A DNA stretch of 51,376 bases from assembly GCA_028282195.1 (NCBI GenBank), contig JANQII010000044.1:1-51376 (forward strand). The letters are read 5' to 3'. Positions 1 through 9,575 of the stretch are shown here, in pieces. The position numbers were made by a program, and so were the translations under genes. A model generated the notes under the pieces. The model was given only the letters and a program-made list of their open reading frames with translations. It was not told the DNA's origin and did not search any database. How positions within the stretch are numbered: the stretch's first letter is position 1; each line of letters opens with the position of its first letter. This DNA is from Prolixibacteraceae bacterium (GTDB lineage Bacteria; Bacteroidota; Bacteroidia; Bacteroidales; Prolixibacteraceae).

Positions 1-80
1 TCAATGACCAGTATCGAGCATCCAGCAACCAGTATCCAGGTTCAAGGATCAAGAATCAAGTTCCCCGTATCCAGGATCAT
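1..80. repeat. Degenerate ATCCAG-type short repeats
   Basis: The first 80 bases are built from imperfect repeats of the words CATCCAG, AACCAG, TATCCAG and ATCAAG. No reading frame or other signal is visible between 1 and the stop codon of the next gene at 222. Similar purine-rich degenerate repeats recur at 17157, 17647, 20505 and 51200, so this is probably a genome-wide repeat style rather than a gene remnant. Confidence 0.5.
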
Positions 81-221
81 AAATTCAACAAAGTTACCCA
101 CCCGAATATTGCAGTGATCCTATTTTCTTATCGAACTAAACACCAAATGCTTATAAAAAGAATAGGATTGCCATAAACATACTGACAATCCTAATTCCTT
201 TTCTAAATTTATATCCTGGTT

Positions 222-1220
222 TTAACCGTCGAATTCAACGCTTACATTTCCACCTGATGCCCGCATATAGACCGGAATACCTCCGTTGTTCATGGCTCCA
301 TTTATTCTGCTCTTTTCAGATTTACCCGAGAAATTATGCAGGTCAATATTTACCCTGCCACCTCTTAAGTCGAGATCCATTCCCAAATTTTCGCCATTTT
401 TAATTATTGCACTTACCCCACCGCCACTTGAGGTCAAACGAAGTTCTTCACTTAGCCCGTCAATAGTTGCCCGAACTGAACCTCCACTCGATTTGGCCTT
501 TACATAAGTACAACTTCCTGAAACACTAACACCGCCACCACTACTACTGGCTTCTACTCCACCAATTATACTGCTTAATTTCACACTACCTCCAGAGCTT
601 GTGGCATAAACATTCCCTTTTGCTTTTTCGAGAGAAACCCCACCGCCACTCGAACTTAAGCTGATATTGCCTTTGTGTTGGTAGGCTTTAACGCTTCCCC
701 CGGATGATTTAGCCTTGGTCATTCCGGCTGTATTTTCCAGTTTGACCCCTCCTCCGCTACTTGAAAAGGTATGGGTTCCTTCTACTCCTGCTATTTTTAA
801 GCCACCACCGCTTGATGATACATTACACGACATCTCCCGGGGCACAATTATTTTAAAGTAGATCCCGGTGTTATTCCAAAAGTTACTACGCATTTTTCGT
901 TTGGCATAGGCCGTAATTGTAGTTCCATTTTTTTCTATTTCCAGTTCATAGTTATCCAAAACCTCATCTACATCAGGATCAGAAGGAGATAAGACCCTTC
1001 CTCTTTTTCGCACAAACACCTTTACAATTACTTCCGGATGCTCGTGTGTGCTAACCGTAATTCCACCGCCAGATGACGAAGAATTTAATGTTCCCGGCTC
1101 ATTCATTTCGAATGTTTTTGTGATGGTTGCTTTCTTGTTTTCTTCTGCAAATCCAATCATCGATATAAGTGCTACTAACACAAGCACCAAATACATTTTT
1201 CGATTCATTTTTGTTTTCAT
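222..1220 (-). CDS. DUF4097-like exported beta-repeat protein
   Basis: A 332-residue protein with an N-terminal signal peptide (hydrophobic core YLVLVLVALISMIGFA, cleavage near residue 25). From about residue 45 to the end it carries about ten copies of an SSGG motif, spaced about 18-20 residues. The copies tend to alternate between SSSGGGV and SSGGSV forms. This is the signature of DUF4097/adhesin-like right-handed beta-helix proteins of Bacteroidota, which are exported and of unknown function. It is the last minus-strand gene after the permease array, about 280 bases beyond permease 1 and separated from it by a perfect 16-bp hairpin, so it is probably transcribed separately. Nothing indicates an enzymatic role. 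The family is clear from the repeats; the function is unknown. Confidence 0.75.
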   Translation of the reverse strand: MKTKMNRKMYLVLVLVALISMIGFAEENKKATITKTFEMNEPGTLNSSSSGGGITVSTHEHPEVIVKVFVRKRGRVLSPSDPDVDEVLDNYELEIEKNGTTITAYAKRKMRSNFWNNTGIYFKIIVPREMSCNVSSSGGGLKIAGVEGTHTFSSSGGGVKLENTAGMTKAKSSGGSVKAYQHKGNISLSSSGGGVSLEKAKGNVYATSSGGSVKLSSIIGGVEASSSGGGVSVSGSCTYVKAKSSGGSVRATIDGLSEELRLTSSGGGVSAIIKNGENLGMDLDLRGGRVNIDLHNFSGKSEKSRINGAMNNGGIPVYMRASGGNVSVEFDG

Positions 1221-1397
1221 TTTATGGTTTTCTAAAAGTTAAGTTTTTACTTTTTCGTATGACTTGCTTTATGAACTTTTGCGATGTGAGAACATGAAAA
1301 TACATGCTGCTATTTAAGTGACGCATAAAAATCTAAATAGTTACTTATCAAGTACTTTTTAATCGAAATTTTTGAAAAAAGAAGTGTATGCTCTCTT

Positions 1398-1432
1398 TAG
1401 TCATCGGATCACTTTGAGTGATCCGATGACTA
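1398..1432. terminator. Perfect 16-bp hairpin downstream of permease 1
   Basis: Left arm 1398-1413 and right arm 1417-1432 pair perfectly around the triloop TTG. The apex reads CACTTTGAGTG. It lies just past the 3' end of the minus-strand permease array and could end that transcript. There is no strong T-run. Two other hairpins in the window (41692 and 44474) share the ACT-NNN-AGT apex with different stems, so it may instead be a dispersed repeat family. Confidence 0.55.
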
Positions 1433-1468
1433 TTTGTATTTGTATCGAAGTGCCTCCATCCACGAGTT
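1430..1468 (-). pseudogene. Orphan permease 3' tail (degenerate)
   Basis: The minus strand reads NSWMEALRYKYK followed by a stop, matching the permease C-terminus RNPVEALRYE in the correct orientation, just beyond permease 1. It has no upstream coding sequence. It looks like the remnant of a lost permease copy. The match is only about nine residues, so chance resemblance is not excluded. Confidence 0.4.
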
Positions 1469-1497
1469 CTCGGCCCCGAAACATCGGGGTCACGTCA

Positions 1498-3897
1498 CTA
1501 CTCGTATCTCAACGCTTCGACAGGATTTCTGGTTGCAGCTTTCCAGCTTTGAAATGACACGGTTAGCAACGCAATTCCTAGCGCCAACACCCCTGCCAAG
1601 GCAAAAATCCACCAGCTTAAGGTGGTTTTGTAGGCAAAGTTCTCCAGCCATTTATTCATGGCGTAGTATGCAATTGGGCAGGCTATTACAAAAGCAATGG
1701 CAACCCATTTTACGAAGTCTTTATTAAGCATTGCCAATACCTCAGAAACTTCAGCACCGTTCACTTTGCGGATGCCGATTTCTTTAGTGCGGTTTTCAGA
1801 TAAAAATGATGCCATTCCAAAAAGGCCTATTCCTGAAAGAAAGATTGCAAAGAAGGAAAAGATTGAAATTACTTGTCCTAACTCTTGTTCTGATTCATAA
1901 TTTTTAAAATAAACTTCCTTAACATCCATGTTTATAAATGGAGTTTCCGGGAACATACCAGTCCATGTTTCTTCAAAAAACTTCAGTGTAGCTTCCTTTT
2001 GTTCAGGGTTTATTCTGAATGTCAGGAAGGCAGGGAAACCATTGTGTTGCCCGTAACGAAACACCATTGGAGGAGTTGCATTTTTAAGCGTTGTTGTGGT
2101 AATATCTTTAAGCACACCAACAACAGGGAAAGAATTCCCCTCATGACTAAAGCTTAAAAACTTATTGTCAATGTTATCCCAACCAAATTTCTTCATTGCA
2201 GTTTCATTGATAATAAAAGCTTGTTTATCAGTCGCATAATCCGGTGAGAAAAACCGTCCATGAGCCAACTGAACTTTATAAACATCCAAATAGTTTTCAT
2301 CAATAGCAGTAGATATAACTTTGCATTCATCAATTTTCGAATCCTGAGGATGAATAATAAAGTTGTTTTGAAAATAGTAACCTGGAACATTTTCGGTAAT
2401 AGCTCCTTGTCCAAAACCATATTTTGATCCGTATTTTTCCAATTCAGCTCTAAACAATTTAGCTTTGTTATATTTCTCGTGATACGCTGCCTCAATTTGA
2501 CTTACCCCAATTGATGTCAGATTATTGTTATCAAATCCTGGATTAGCATTCTTCATGTCACTAATCTGCTTATAAACAAACATCTGAGCGGTTATTAAAA
2601 TAATAGTTAACCCAAATTGAAAAATAATGTAACCACCCCTGGCTTTACCTTTACCGCCCATCATACGCAAGTTATTTCTAATAACCTGGATTGGTTGGAC
2701 TTTGGAGAATACAACGCCCGGGATAATTCCTGAAAAAAAGGCTAATAATATGCTAACTGCTAATACTCCGCTCCAGACATATAAATTTCCAAATTGTGGT
2801 TGCACTGTACGATTTACAAACGATTCAAAGTATGGTAAACAGAACCAACATAATGGAACTGCAACCAATAATGCAATAATTGTTGTAACCAAAGAAAATT
2901 TTAATTGTTTTCCGATAATTTGCCATGGACTTGCACCAGATATTCTACGAATACCACTATCTATATTAAGTTGATGGGATTGTGCTGTAGAAAGACTAAC
3001 AAAATTAATTACAGCAATAAACAGAGTTAGCAAAGCAATCACTCCTAAAATAACAAGGTATGTTTTTGAAACTGGCTCAACCAATCCTCCGAGCAACGAA
3101 CTATCAAAATGGAGCTCCTTAAATGGTTTCACATAAAAGTTGTTTTGACTTTTGAGGAAACTGGGATAATATTTTCCAGGAATTTGATTTAAATGTGCTT
3201 CAAAGTCTTTCACATTTGTTCCATCTTGTAAAATAACAAATGTATTCGTTCCAGATGACCACCATGCAACAGGGAATCTATCCCAAATAACTTTATTAAG
3301 TTTTTCAGAAAAAAGAATATCAAAATTCAAAGAAGAGTGTTCGGGGAGGTCTTGAAAAACCCCACTTACTGTGAAAGAATATTTGTCCCATGTCAATTCT
3401 TTCCCGACCGGATTCTCTAATCCAAATATTTTTTGCGAAGTACTTTCTGAAATAACAATCTTATTGTGTACATCAAGCACACTTTTGACTTCACCCAGAA
3501 TGAGTTGAAAATCAAACATTGAAAAGATATCTGTATCAACAGCAGCTCCTGTTAAACCAAAATATGAAAGATCCTGATACTTTATCTCCGCTTCTTCATG
3601 AAGCATTAAGTTTACACCGACCACTTCTTCTACCTCAGGAAAATCATTCTTGAGGGTCTGAGGTAATGGATTTGGGGTATATGCCTTGCAGCTTCCATCT
3701 TGCTTATCTTGCATGCAAATACTTACTATCTGCTCAGATTTCGAATGAAACTTATCAAATGAGATTTCAAAATTCAGCAACATCACTATTAAGGTTGTCA
3801 AACACAATCCCATTGCCAGTCCCAATATATTTAGAACAGTATACTTTCCTGAATTCTTAAGCTGTCTTATAATACTTTTTATCGAGTAGAATATCAT
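1498..3897 (-). CDS. FtsX/MacB-family ABC permease 1
   Basis: A 799-residue integral membrane permease of the type used by ATP-driven tripartite efflux or lipoprotein/macrolide-type exporters. It has one N-terminal helix (about residues 20-42), a large periplasmic MacB_PCD-like domain, an FtsX block of three helices (about 280-420), a second TM helix near 430, a second periplasmic domain, and a C-terminal FtsX block containing TKEIGIRKVNGAEVSE. This doubled architecture and length are normal for Bacteroidota. It is the most distal of four paralogues served by one ATPase gene at 12794. The final 95 residues are almost identical to those of its paralogues while the N-terminal domains differ widely, so substrates probably differ. 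The substrate is unknown. Confidence 0.9.
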   Translation of the reverse strand: MIFYSIKSIIRQLKNSGKYTVLNILGLAMGLCLTTLIVMLLNFEISFDKFHSKSEQIVSICMQDKQDGSCKAYTPNPLPQTLKNDFPEVEEVVGVNLMLHEEAEIKYQDLSYFGLTGAAVDTDIFSMFDFQLILGEVKSVLDVHNKIVISESTSQKIFGLENPVGKELTWDKYSFTVSGVFQDLPEHSSLNFDILFSEKLNKVIWDRFPVAWWSSGTNTFVILQDGTNVKDFEAHLNQIPGKYYPSFLKSQNNFYVKPFKELHFDSSLLGGLVEPVSKTYLVILGVIALLTLFIAVINFVSLSTAQSHQLNIDSGIRRISGASPWQIIGKQLKFSLVTTIIALLVAVPLCWFCLPYFESFVNRTVQPQFGNLYVWSGVLAVSILLAFFSGIIPGVVFSKVQPIQVIRNNLRMMGGKGKARGGYIIFQFGLTIILITAQMFVYKQISDMKNANPGFDNNNLTSIGVSQIEAAYHEKYNKAKLFRAELEKYGSKYGFGQGAITENVPGYYFQNNFIIHPQDSKIDECKVISTAIDENYLDVYKVQLAHGRFFSPDYATDKQAFIINETAMKKFGWDNIDNKFLSFSHEGNSFPVVGVLKDITTTTLKNATPPMVFRYGQHNGFPAFLTFRINPEQKEATLKFFEETWTGMFPETPFINMDVKEVYFKNYESEQELGQVISIFSFFAIFLSGIGLFGMASFLSENRTKEIGIRKVNGAEVSEVLAMLNKDFVKWVAIAFVIACPIAYYAMNKWLENFAYKTTLSWWIFALAGVLALGIALLTVSFQSWKAATRNPVEALRYE

Positions 3898-3952
3898 CTG
3901 TAATATATTATTTGTTTAATGTTTCTTGTACCTATCAATTTCAAAATAGCCT

Positions 3953-4018
3953 TTATTCATACCTCAACGCTTCGACTGGATTCCTCGTTGCTGCCCTCCT
4001 GCTTTGCCAACTAATTGT
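3953..4018 (-). pseudogene. Orphan permease 3' tail after GxxExxY copy 1
   Basis: The minus strand encodes TISWQSRRAATRNPVEALRYE and a stop, a duplicate of the last 20 or so permease codons with no permease in front of it. The stop codon of the adjacent GxxExxY gene (4011-4013) lies inside this tail in another frame. Together with the intact tail of permease 2 on the other side, the GxxExxY gene is bracketed by direct repeats of the permease 3' end. Confidence 0.8.
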
Positions 4019-4406
4019 CAGAACTTTGATTTGTTTGATTGGATGAAGGATTTGATTCTTTATTCATCACCCGTTTAAATTCCAAACTTTTACTTCCGAA
4101 ATTGATTAACAGCCCAACTTCCATTTTGTATGCCTCTAAATAATTAATTGCCTGGGCAAGGTGCACATCTTCAAGCTGGATTATTGCTTTTATTTCAACC
4201 ATCACTTTCTCTTCAACGAAAAAATCTACCCTTCGGCTTCCGATGCTATTCCCTTTATATTCCAGGGGCAATCCAAATTCAACGGCCAAAGCTCTTTGAT
4301 AAACCACCTCTTGAAAGCCATTTCCCAAATGTTTGTGCACTTCCATTGCACATCCAATTATTTTGGATGTCAATTCTGAATAGTTGTATTTTTCATTGGT
4401 GTGCAT
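4011..4406 (-). CDS. GxxExxY protein, PD-(D/E)XK-like (copy 1, internal deletion)
   Basis: A 131-residue member of the GxxExxY family. The name motif is GFQEVVY at residues 30-36, and the nuclease-like core is D61 followed by E71-I-K73. The family (PDDEXK_3-type fold) is widespread in Bacteroidota and lacks an established function. Compared with copy 2 at 12148 it lacks eleven residues (QGIDFKREFEM) just before the core, an in-frame 33-base deletion. The start matches all three copies and follows a 62-nt leader directly after the permease 2 stop codon. The last residues (SSDN) and the stop are read from a duplicated permease tail, so the natural C-terminus appears replaced. The rest of the reading frame is intact. 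Confidence 0.85.
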   Translation of the reverse strand: MHTNEKYNYSELTSKIIGCAMEVHKHLGNGFQEVVYQRALAVEFGLPLEYKGNSIGSRRVDFFVEEKVMVEIKAIIQLEDVHLAQAINYLEAYKMEVGLLINFGSKSLEFKRVMNKESNPSSNQTNQSSDN

Positions 4407-4468
4407 ACTTCTTTTATTTCATTCTTAATCACAGTTTTCAAACCATCATTCAATCAAAGTTCAAGACT
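4407..4468 (-). repeat. 62-nt GxxExxY leader, copy 1
   Basis: This spacer runs from the permease 2 stop codon to the GxxExxY start codon. Copies of exactly the same length lie at 9514-9575 and 12577-12638. The permease-proximal 43 or so bases are identical in all three apart from one base. Being more alike than the flanking permease coding sequence at synonymous sites, it may be a cassette end, promoter or recombination site. Confidence 0.8.
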
Positions 4469-6862
4469 TTACTCATATCGCAAAGCCTCCACCGGGTTTT
4501 GTGTAGCTGCCCTCCAACTTTGCCAACTCACCGTCAATAAAGCTATACCTAATGCTATCACACCTGCCAATGCAAATATCCACCAACTTAATGTGGTTTT
4601 GTATGCAAAGTTCTCAAGCCATTTATTCATAGCATAGTATGCAATTGGGCAGGCGATTACAAAAGCAATGGCGACCCACTTTACAAAGTCTTTGTTGAGC
4701 ATAGCAAGTACCTCTGATACTTTGGCTCCGTTTACTTTGCGGATGCCGATTTCTTTGGTTTTTCGGAGGATAGTAAAAAGACTAATCGCGTATAATCCAA
4801 AGCAGGCTATTACAATTGAAATAACAGACAATAGAAATAACAACTTCTTTGCCTGCTGGTCTTTGGTATATTGCATGGCAAGTACTTCATCGTGAAATGT
4901 ATAATTTAAGGGAAATGGAACTTTGTGTTTAGCCCAATGCTCCTTTAAAATCCCTAGAACTTCTGAAGTCTGGTTATTCCTGAATTTGATTGTTACATTT
5001 CCAAAATTATTAATTCGCTTGATTACCAAAGGCTGTATTCGGTGGTGCAACGAACGAAAATTAAAATCTTTTACTATACCAATCACCTTGAAAGGTTTAT
5101 CAGACAATAATATGTTCTTGCCAATCAATGAACCTTGTCCGGAATACTCTTTAAGGGCTGTTTCATTCAAAATCACTGACTCAAAATCCGTTTGCCTTTC
5201 CTTGTCAAAAAAACGCCCCTCCTTCATCTCAAGATTAAAAGTATTCACGAATTCATCATCAACAGGAAGGACACTTGTGTGAAAAAAGTTTTCTTCTGCC
5301 TTAGATTCAAAATATCCGCTGCTCATGCCAAAGTCCTCTCCAAAATACACGTCACTCGTTGAAACTGATTCTATAGTAGTGTGAGATTTTAAATCTTCAA
5401 TGAAACTCTTACGTGCATTTGGATGCATATCCCACATGGAAAGCATCAATACATTTTCTGAATCATATCCTCTTTCTTTGTTCACAACATGGTTAATTTG
5501 TTTTTGTACAATAAAGGAGCAAAGTATGATTAACCCGGAAAGGGCAAACTGCAAAATCACGAAACTATCTTTTACCGAAAATCTGTTCTTTGTCTGATTT
5601 TTTTCTTTTACAAACCATAATACTTTTCTATTTGACATAACAGTGATTGGTATAATATTAGCTACCATATTGAATCCTAACAAGCCAATAAATAAAAAAA
5701 GTATAATTTTAAACAACTCGGTATTGGATAATACTATCTCGAAGCCAAGGTATTGTCTAAGCGGTTTTGCTGCAATCTGGTAAAGAATCACTGCCAATGA
5801 AAAACCAATAGACCCAAAAATGAACGACTCATACAAAAACTGAAAAACTATCTGTTTATTGAATGCTCCGGTTATTTTTCGTATACCAATCTCTCTTAGG
5901 CGGGTTGATAAGTTGGCAATAGTAAGGTTTATGAAATTTATTGAGGATATTAGCAATACAAGCAGTGCTAAAATTACAGCTCCATAAACATACCTTTTAT
6001 CTGAAGTTACAGCATTGTTAAATTTGTGCTTACTAAAGTGAATATCGGCTAAAGGTTCAGCATTGTAAAAAATATAGGTATTGTCATTGTATTTTAAATC
6101 CTCCCAGTTTTTTGCAAGGTTACCATTTATATACTCATCATTAGAGTGAGAATAAACCGTTTTTGTAAGTTTAAAGTTTAATGCGTTGATATCAATATTG
6201 GTGACATTTGTTTTTATATAAGTTGAGTAGATTTGTGACCAACCATCCAATTCAGGATTCACTTTATGTATGGACTGTATAACTTTTGCTTGCAAATGAA
6301 AATTAGCAGGAAAATCATTAAACACTCCAATTATAGAACATTTATCTCCATGCAATAGCACAATTTCACCCAGCGCATTTTCAACCGAACCGAAATGTTG
6401 TAATGCCAAACTTTTGGAAATGGTAATGTTATTTTCAGAATCAAATGGGTTTTGGATTGTTGTTTGAATATTGATTCCGAAGAAATTAAAAAATTGATTG
6501 TCAGCAAACAATAAAGGTCCGGCTTCAATAACTTTATTCTCATGGTATATAGTCGCCTGTCCTCTAAATCTTAAACAAGTTGCATTTGTAATTTCAGGAA
6601 TCTCATTTAAAACTGCTTCTGCCATGAGCGAACTTGTCACAGCAAAATCAGCCTCCTTCCCATCAAGTTTTCCTTGCATAGTGCAGCGAAAAATTTTGTT
6701 ATAGTCAGGAACACACTTGTCAAAACTTGTTTCGTAATATACGTATCCTGTGGCGAACAAAACTACAGCGAATGAAACACTTATACCAAAAAGTTTTGCA
6801 AAAGATAAAACGCGGTTTTTTCGCGCATTCCTAAAAGCTATTTTAAAATTATTCGATAACAT
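4469..6862 (-). CDS. FtsX/MacB-family ABC permease 2
   Basis: A 797-residue double-FtsX permease: N-terminal helix (about 20-40), periplasmic MacB_PCD-like domain, three-helix FtsX block (about 290-410), second periplasmic domain, and C-terminal FtsX block with TKEIGIRKVNGAKVSE. It sits third in the minus-strand array, after permease 3, with a 115-base gap. Its last 95 residues match permeases 1 and 4 almost exactly although many codons differ, which indicates strong constraint or old gene conversion. It would pair with the ATPase at 12794 and the HlyD/TolC pair. The substrate cannot be read from sequence. Confidence 0.9.
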   Translation of the reverse strand: MLSNNFKIAFRNARKNRVLSFAKLFGISVSFAVVLFATGYVYYETSFDKCVPDYNKIFRCTMQGKLDGKEADFAVTSSLMAEAVLNEIPEITNATCLRFRGQATIYHENKVIEAGPLLFADNQFFNFFGINIQTTIQNPFDSENNITISKSLALQHFGSVENALGEIVLLHGDKCSIIGVFNDFPANFHLQAKVIQSIHKVNPELDGWSQIYSTYIKTNVTNIDINALNFKLTKTVYSHSNDEYINGNLAKNWEDLKYNDNTYIFYNAEPLADIHFSKHKFNNAVTSDKRYVYGAVILALLVLLISSINFINLTIANLSTRLREIGIRKITGAFNKQIVFQFLYESFIFGSIGFSLAVILYQIAAKPLRQYLGFEIVLSNTELFKIILFLFIGLLGFNMVANIIPITVMSNRKVLWFVKEKNQTKNRFSVKDSFVILQFALSGLIILCSFIVQKQINHVVNKERGYDSENVLMLSMWDMHPNARKSFIEDLKSHTTIESVSTSDVYFGEDFGMSSGYFESKAEENFFHTSVLPVDDEFVNTFNLEMKEGRFFDKERQTDFESVILNETALKEYSGQGSLIGKNILLSDKPFKVIGIVKDFNFRSLHHRIQPLVIKRINNFGNVTIKFRNNQTSEVLGILKEHWAKHKVPFPLNYTFHDEVLAMQYTKDQQAKKLLFLLSVISIVIACFGLYAISLFTILRKTKEIGIRKVNGAKVSEVLAMLNKDFVKWVAIAFVIACPIAYYAMNKWLENFAYKTTLSWWIFALAGVIALGIALLTVSWQSWRAATQNPVEALRYE

Positions 6863-6891
6863 TTTTCAGTATTTAGTTTTTTGTTCAATTC

Positions 6892-6915
6892 TTCATACTT
6901 CAACGCTTCCAATCC
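6892..6915 (-). pseudogene. Possible orphan permease tail
   Basis: Between permeases 3 and 2 the minus strand reads GLEALKYE, resembling the VEALRYE terminus in the right orientation but without an immediate stop. The match is eight residues and is listed mainly because every junction of this array has a similar fragment. Confidence 0.3.
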
Positions 6916-6977
6916 CGATTGTTTGTTTTCGGAATTTTCGTTCTCAAATTCGACAAACAATACATCGGATTTCAGCC

Positions 6978-9344
6978 TTACTCATAGCGTAAGGCTTCCA
7001 CCGGATTCCTTGTAGCTGCCCGCCAACTTTGCCAACTCACAGTTAAAAGCGCAATACCCAAAGCTAACACTCCAGCCAGCGCAAAAATCCACCAGCTTAA
7101 ATTGGTTTTATAGGCAAAGTTTTCGAGCCATTTGCTCATGGCGTACCACGCAACAGGGCATGCAACCACAAAGGCGATGGCTACCCATTTTATAAAATCT
7201 TTGTTGAGCTCGGCAAGGATTTCCGATATTCTTGCGCCATTAACTTTTCGAACACCAACTTCTTTGGTTCTTTGAGTGATTGCATAAGATGAAAGTGCAA
7301 ACAAACCGACGCAAGACAAGGCAATAGCTATCAATGCAAACCAGCTAAAAACCTTATTGATTTTTACATATTCTTTGTAATGATTATTTATTTTTTCATC
7401 TGCAAAAAAATGTGTTACAGTTGTGCCTGGGGCAGTTTCCTGCCATTTCTCATCCAGCAACTTCATTACATTTAAACTTGCCCCGGGCTTGGATCTCACT
7501 GATAGATATTGCCAGTCGGATAAATTGTCATTTTCAGTGAAAAAATGTGCTAATGGCTCATTTTCCAATTGTACCCCCTGGTAACTAAAGTCATCAATAG
7601 TGCCAATCAATTCATTGGGAGAACCAGTTTCAGAGCTTTCACGAAGGATTTGACGAGAAGCTTCTTTATAGCCTAACTTCTGCATAGCTGCTTTATTAAG
7701 CACCATTGAGCCTTTGTAAGATTTTAAATCATCACTAAATCCAGCTCCGTTAACAAACTCTATCCCAAAGGTTTTAAAATAGTTTCTTCCTACATAGGCT
7801 TTGCGAAGACGGATTCTTTCAACTTCAGCGGATTCTTCAGGATAAAATGTATTGTAATTATGATGGTATATACCTGGAATATTTTGGGAAAAGCTGACCG
7901 ATTGCACATAAGGACTTGATTTCAACTCATCCGCAATAAGTTTAAATTTTTGAGAAGCAGCAGATAAATCTTCATATTGCCAGGTATCTAATTCGGCAAC
8001 AATTACATTTTCTTTGTCAAATTTGGGATCTTTATCAATCATATGATTGACCTGTTTTTGAACAGCAAAAGTTGCTGTAACAAGGACTATAGCAATCGTA
8101 AATTGTAATATAATTAACGAGTATCGGTATATGCCGGATTTGTTTCCTTTAAGGATGTTTCCTTTTAGGCTTTCGGTGAGTTTTGTGCGAATCCAAAACA
8201 AAGAAGGAATAAGTCCGGAAACAAAACCAACTACGACCCAAATGCCCAACAAAGCAGGAAGTAAAAGTTTGTTTTCGAATAAACTAAATTGAAGGCTTGT
8301 TTCAAATAAACTGTTAAAAGATGGTAAAAAAACAATACAAATCAGGCAACCAAGAATCATTCCAAAAAAGCTTACAATCAATGATTCGGTCATCACCTGA
8401 CGAATCAAATGACTTTTTGATGCACCAATTACTTTCTTTAAACCAATTTCCTTAATCCGGGTCAATGAACTGGTTATACTTAAATTGATAAAATTAAAAA
8501 TGGCAATCCCGATAATAGCAAAAGCAATAAGACTCAAAATTACGATTAGCGATTTTTTTGACTCGTATTGAGCATGCTGTTTTTTAAAAGGAAATAAGTT
8601 TAGATCAGTCTTATTCTTACCTACAGGAATGAAATAAGCTGAAACGATATCCTGAAGTTTATTATCAATTGAGTCCTTATCAACACCATCATGAAGCATT
8701 ACATAAGAATCTGAAAATGTATTGTACCAATCATGGACCCCTTTGATCCAGGGAGATATGGATTCCCCTGTTTCATAGGAAGAAACAATATCAAACTTGA
8801 TTGAAGAATTTTCAGGGATATCAACTACTCCATTGACCTGCAAAAAGGTGTTATCGAATTTAACCTGTAATTTCTTGCCTAAAGCTGATGATTTGCCAAA
8901 ATACTTCTCTGCGAACTTACGGCTAATAACAACTCCGAATTTTTCATGAATACAGTTAGAAGCATCACCTTCAATAAACGGGAAAGTAAATATGGAAAAG
9001 AACCCCGTGTCTACATAGTGAACATTTTCAGGGAAAGCTACATCTCCATGACTCATTCTATAACCATCCCAAGTAAATATACGAGTCCCATTTTTTACCT
9101 CAGGAATTTGTTCAATCATTTTTGGAATTACCAATCCTTTCGTTTGCAGCCCTTCTCCTTCCCTTACCCGATATATACTTTGAAGATTTTTATTGAATTC
9201 ATTATAAGACAGGTCATTATATATGAAAAGAGATAGCATTAAAAATGAAGCTATTCCAACACCCATCCCTAAAACATTTATTAGCAAATAGTTTTTATTC
9301 TTTAAAAGAACACGAAAGCTGTTTTTGAAATGTAAAAAATTCAT
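6978..9344 (-). CDS. FtsX/MacB-family ABC permease 3
   Basis: A 788-residue permease with the same plan as its neighbours: one N-terminal helix, periplasmic domain, FtsX block (about 275-410) with the motif RIKEIGLKKVIGAS, a second periplasmic domain, and a C-terminal FtsX block with TKEVGVRKVNGARISE. Its C-terminal 95 residues are the most divergent of the four (for example AWYAMSKWLENFAYKTN), so it probably split earliest. It follows a truncated GxxExxY fragment by only 16 bases. It likely forms a homodimer or heterodimer with another array permease on the shared ATPase; this is inference. Confidence 0.9.
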   Translation of the reverse strand: MNFLHFKNSFRVLLKNKNYLLINVLGMGVGIASFLMLSLFIYNDLSYNEFNKNLQSIYRVREGEGLQTKGLVIPKMIEQIPEVKNGTRIFTWDGYRMSHGDVAFPENVHYVDTGFFSIFTFPFIEGDASNCIHEKFGVVISRKFAEKYFGKSSALGKKLQVKFDNTFLQVNGVVDIPENSSIKFDIVSSYETGESISPWIKGVHDWYNTFSDSYVMLHDGVDKDSIDNKLQDIVSAYFIPVGKNKTDLNLFPFKKQHAQYESKKSLIVILSLIAFAIIGIAIFNFINLSITSSLTRIKEIGLKKVIGASKSHLIRQVMTESLIVSFFGMILGCLICIVFLPSFNSLFETSLQFSLFENKLLLPALLGIWVVVGFVSGLIPSLFWIRTKLTESLKGNILKGNKSGIYRYSLIILQFTIAIVLVTATFAVQKQVNHMIDKDPKFDKENVIVAELDTWQYEDLSAASQKFKLIADELKSSPYVQSVSFSQNIPGIYHHNYNTFYPEESAEVERIRLRKAYVGRNYFKTFGIEFVNGAGFSDDLKSYKGSMVLNKAAMQKLGYKEASRQILRESSETGSPNELIGTIDDFSYQGVQLENEPLAHFFTENDNLSDWQYLSVRSKPGASLNVMKLLDEKWQETAPGTTVTHFFADEKINNHYKEYVKINKVFSWFALIAIALSCVGLFALSSYAITQRTKEVGVRKVNGARISEILAELNKDFIKWVAIAFVVACPVAWYAMSKWLENFAYKTNLSWWIFALAGVLALGIALLTVSWQSWRAATRNPVEALRYE

Positions 9345-9360
9345 ACCGAAGATTTTTAAG

Positions 9361-9513
9361 TTAATCTATATATCGTAGCCGGCATTCAACATCCAATGCC
9401 TGTTGATAAACAACTTCCTGAAACCCATTTCCCAAATGTTTGTGTACTTCCATTGCACATCCGGTTATTTTAGATGTCAATCCTGAATAGTTGTATTTTT
9501 CATTGGTGTGCAT
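9361..9513 (-). pseudogene. Truncated GxxExxY gene (copy 3)
   Basis: The minus strand from the ATG at 9513 encodes MHTNEKYNYSGLTSKITG and continues through GNGFQEVVYQQAL, matching residues 1-40 of copies 1 and 2. It then runs into LDVECRLRYID and a stop. The nuclease core (D, ExK) is missing, so this copy is dead or a 50-residue fragment. The 62-nt leader in front of it is preserved. The break point falls where a VExxLRY sequence resembling a permease tail begins, suggesting a recombination joint. Confidence 0.85.
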
Positions 9514-9575
9514 GCTTTACTGTTTTATTTTTTAATCACAGTTTTCAAATCATCATTCAATCAAAGTTCAAGACT
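9514..9575 (-). repeat. 62-nt GxxExxY leader, copy 3
   Basis: Same length and nearly the same sequence as the leaders at 4407 and 12577. It joins the permease 4 stop codon to the truncated GxxExxY start. It differs from the other two mainly in the dozen bases next to the GxxExxY ATG. Confidence 0.8.
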
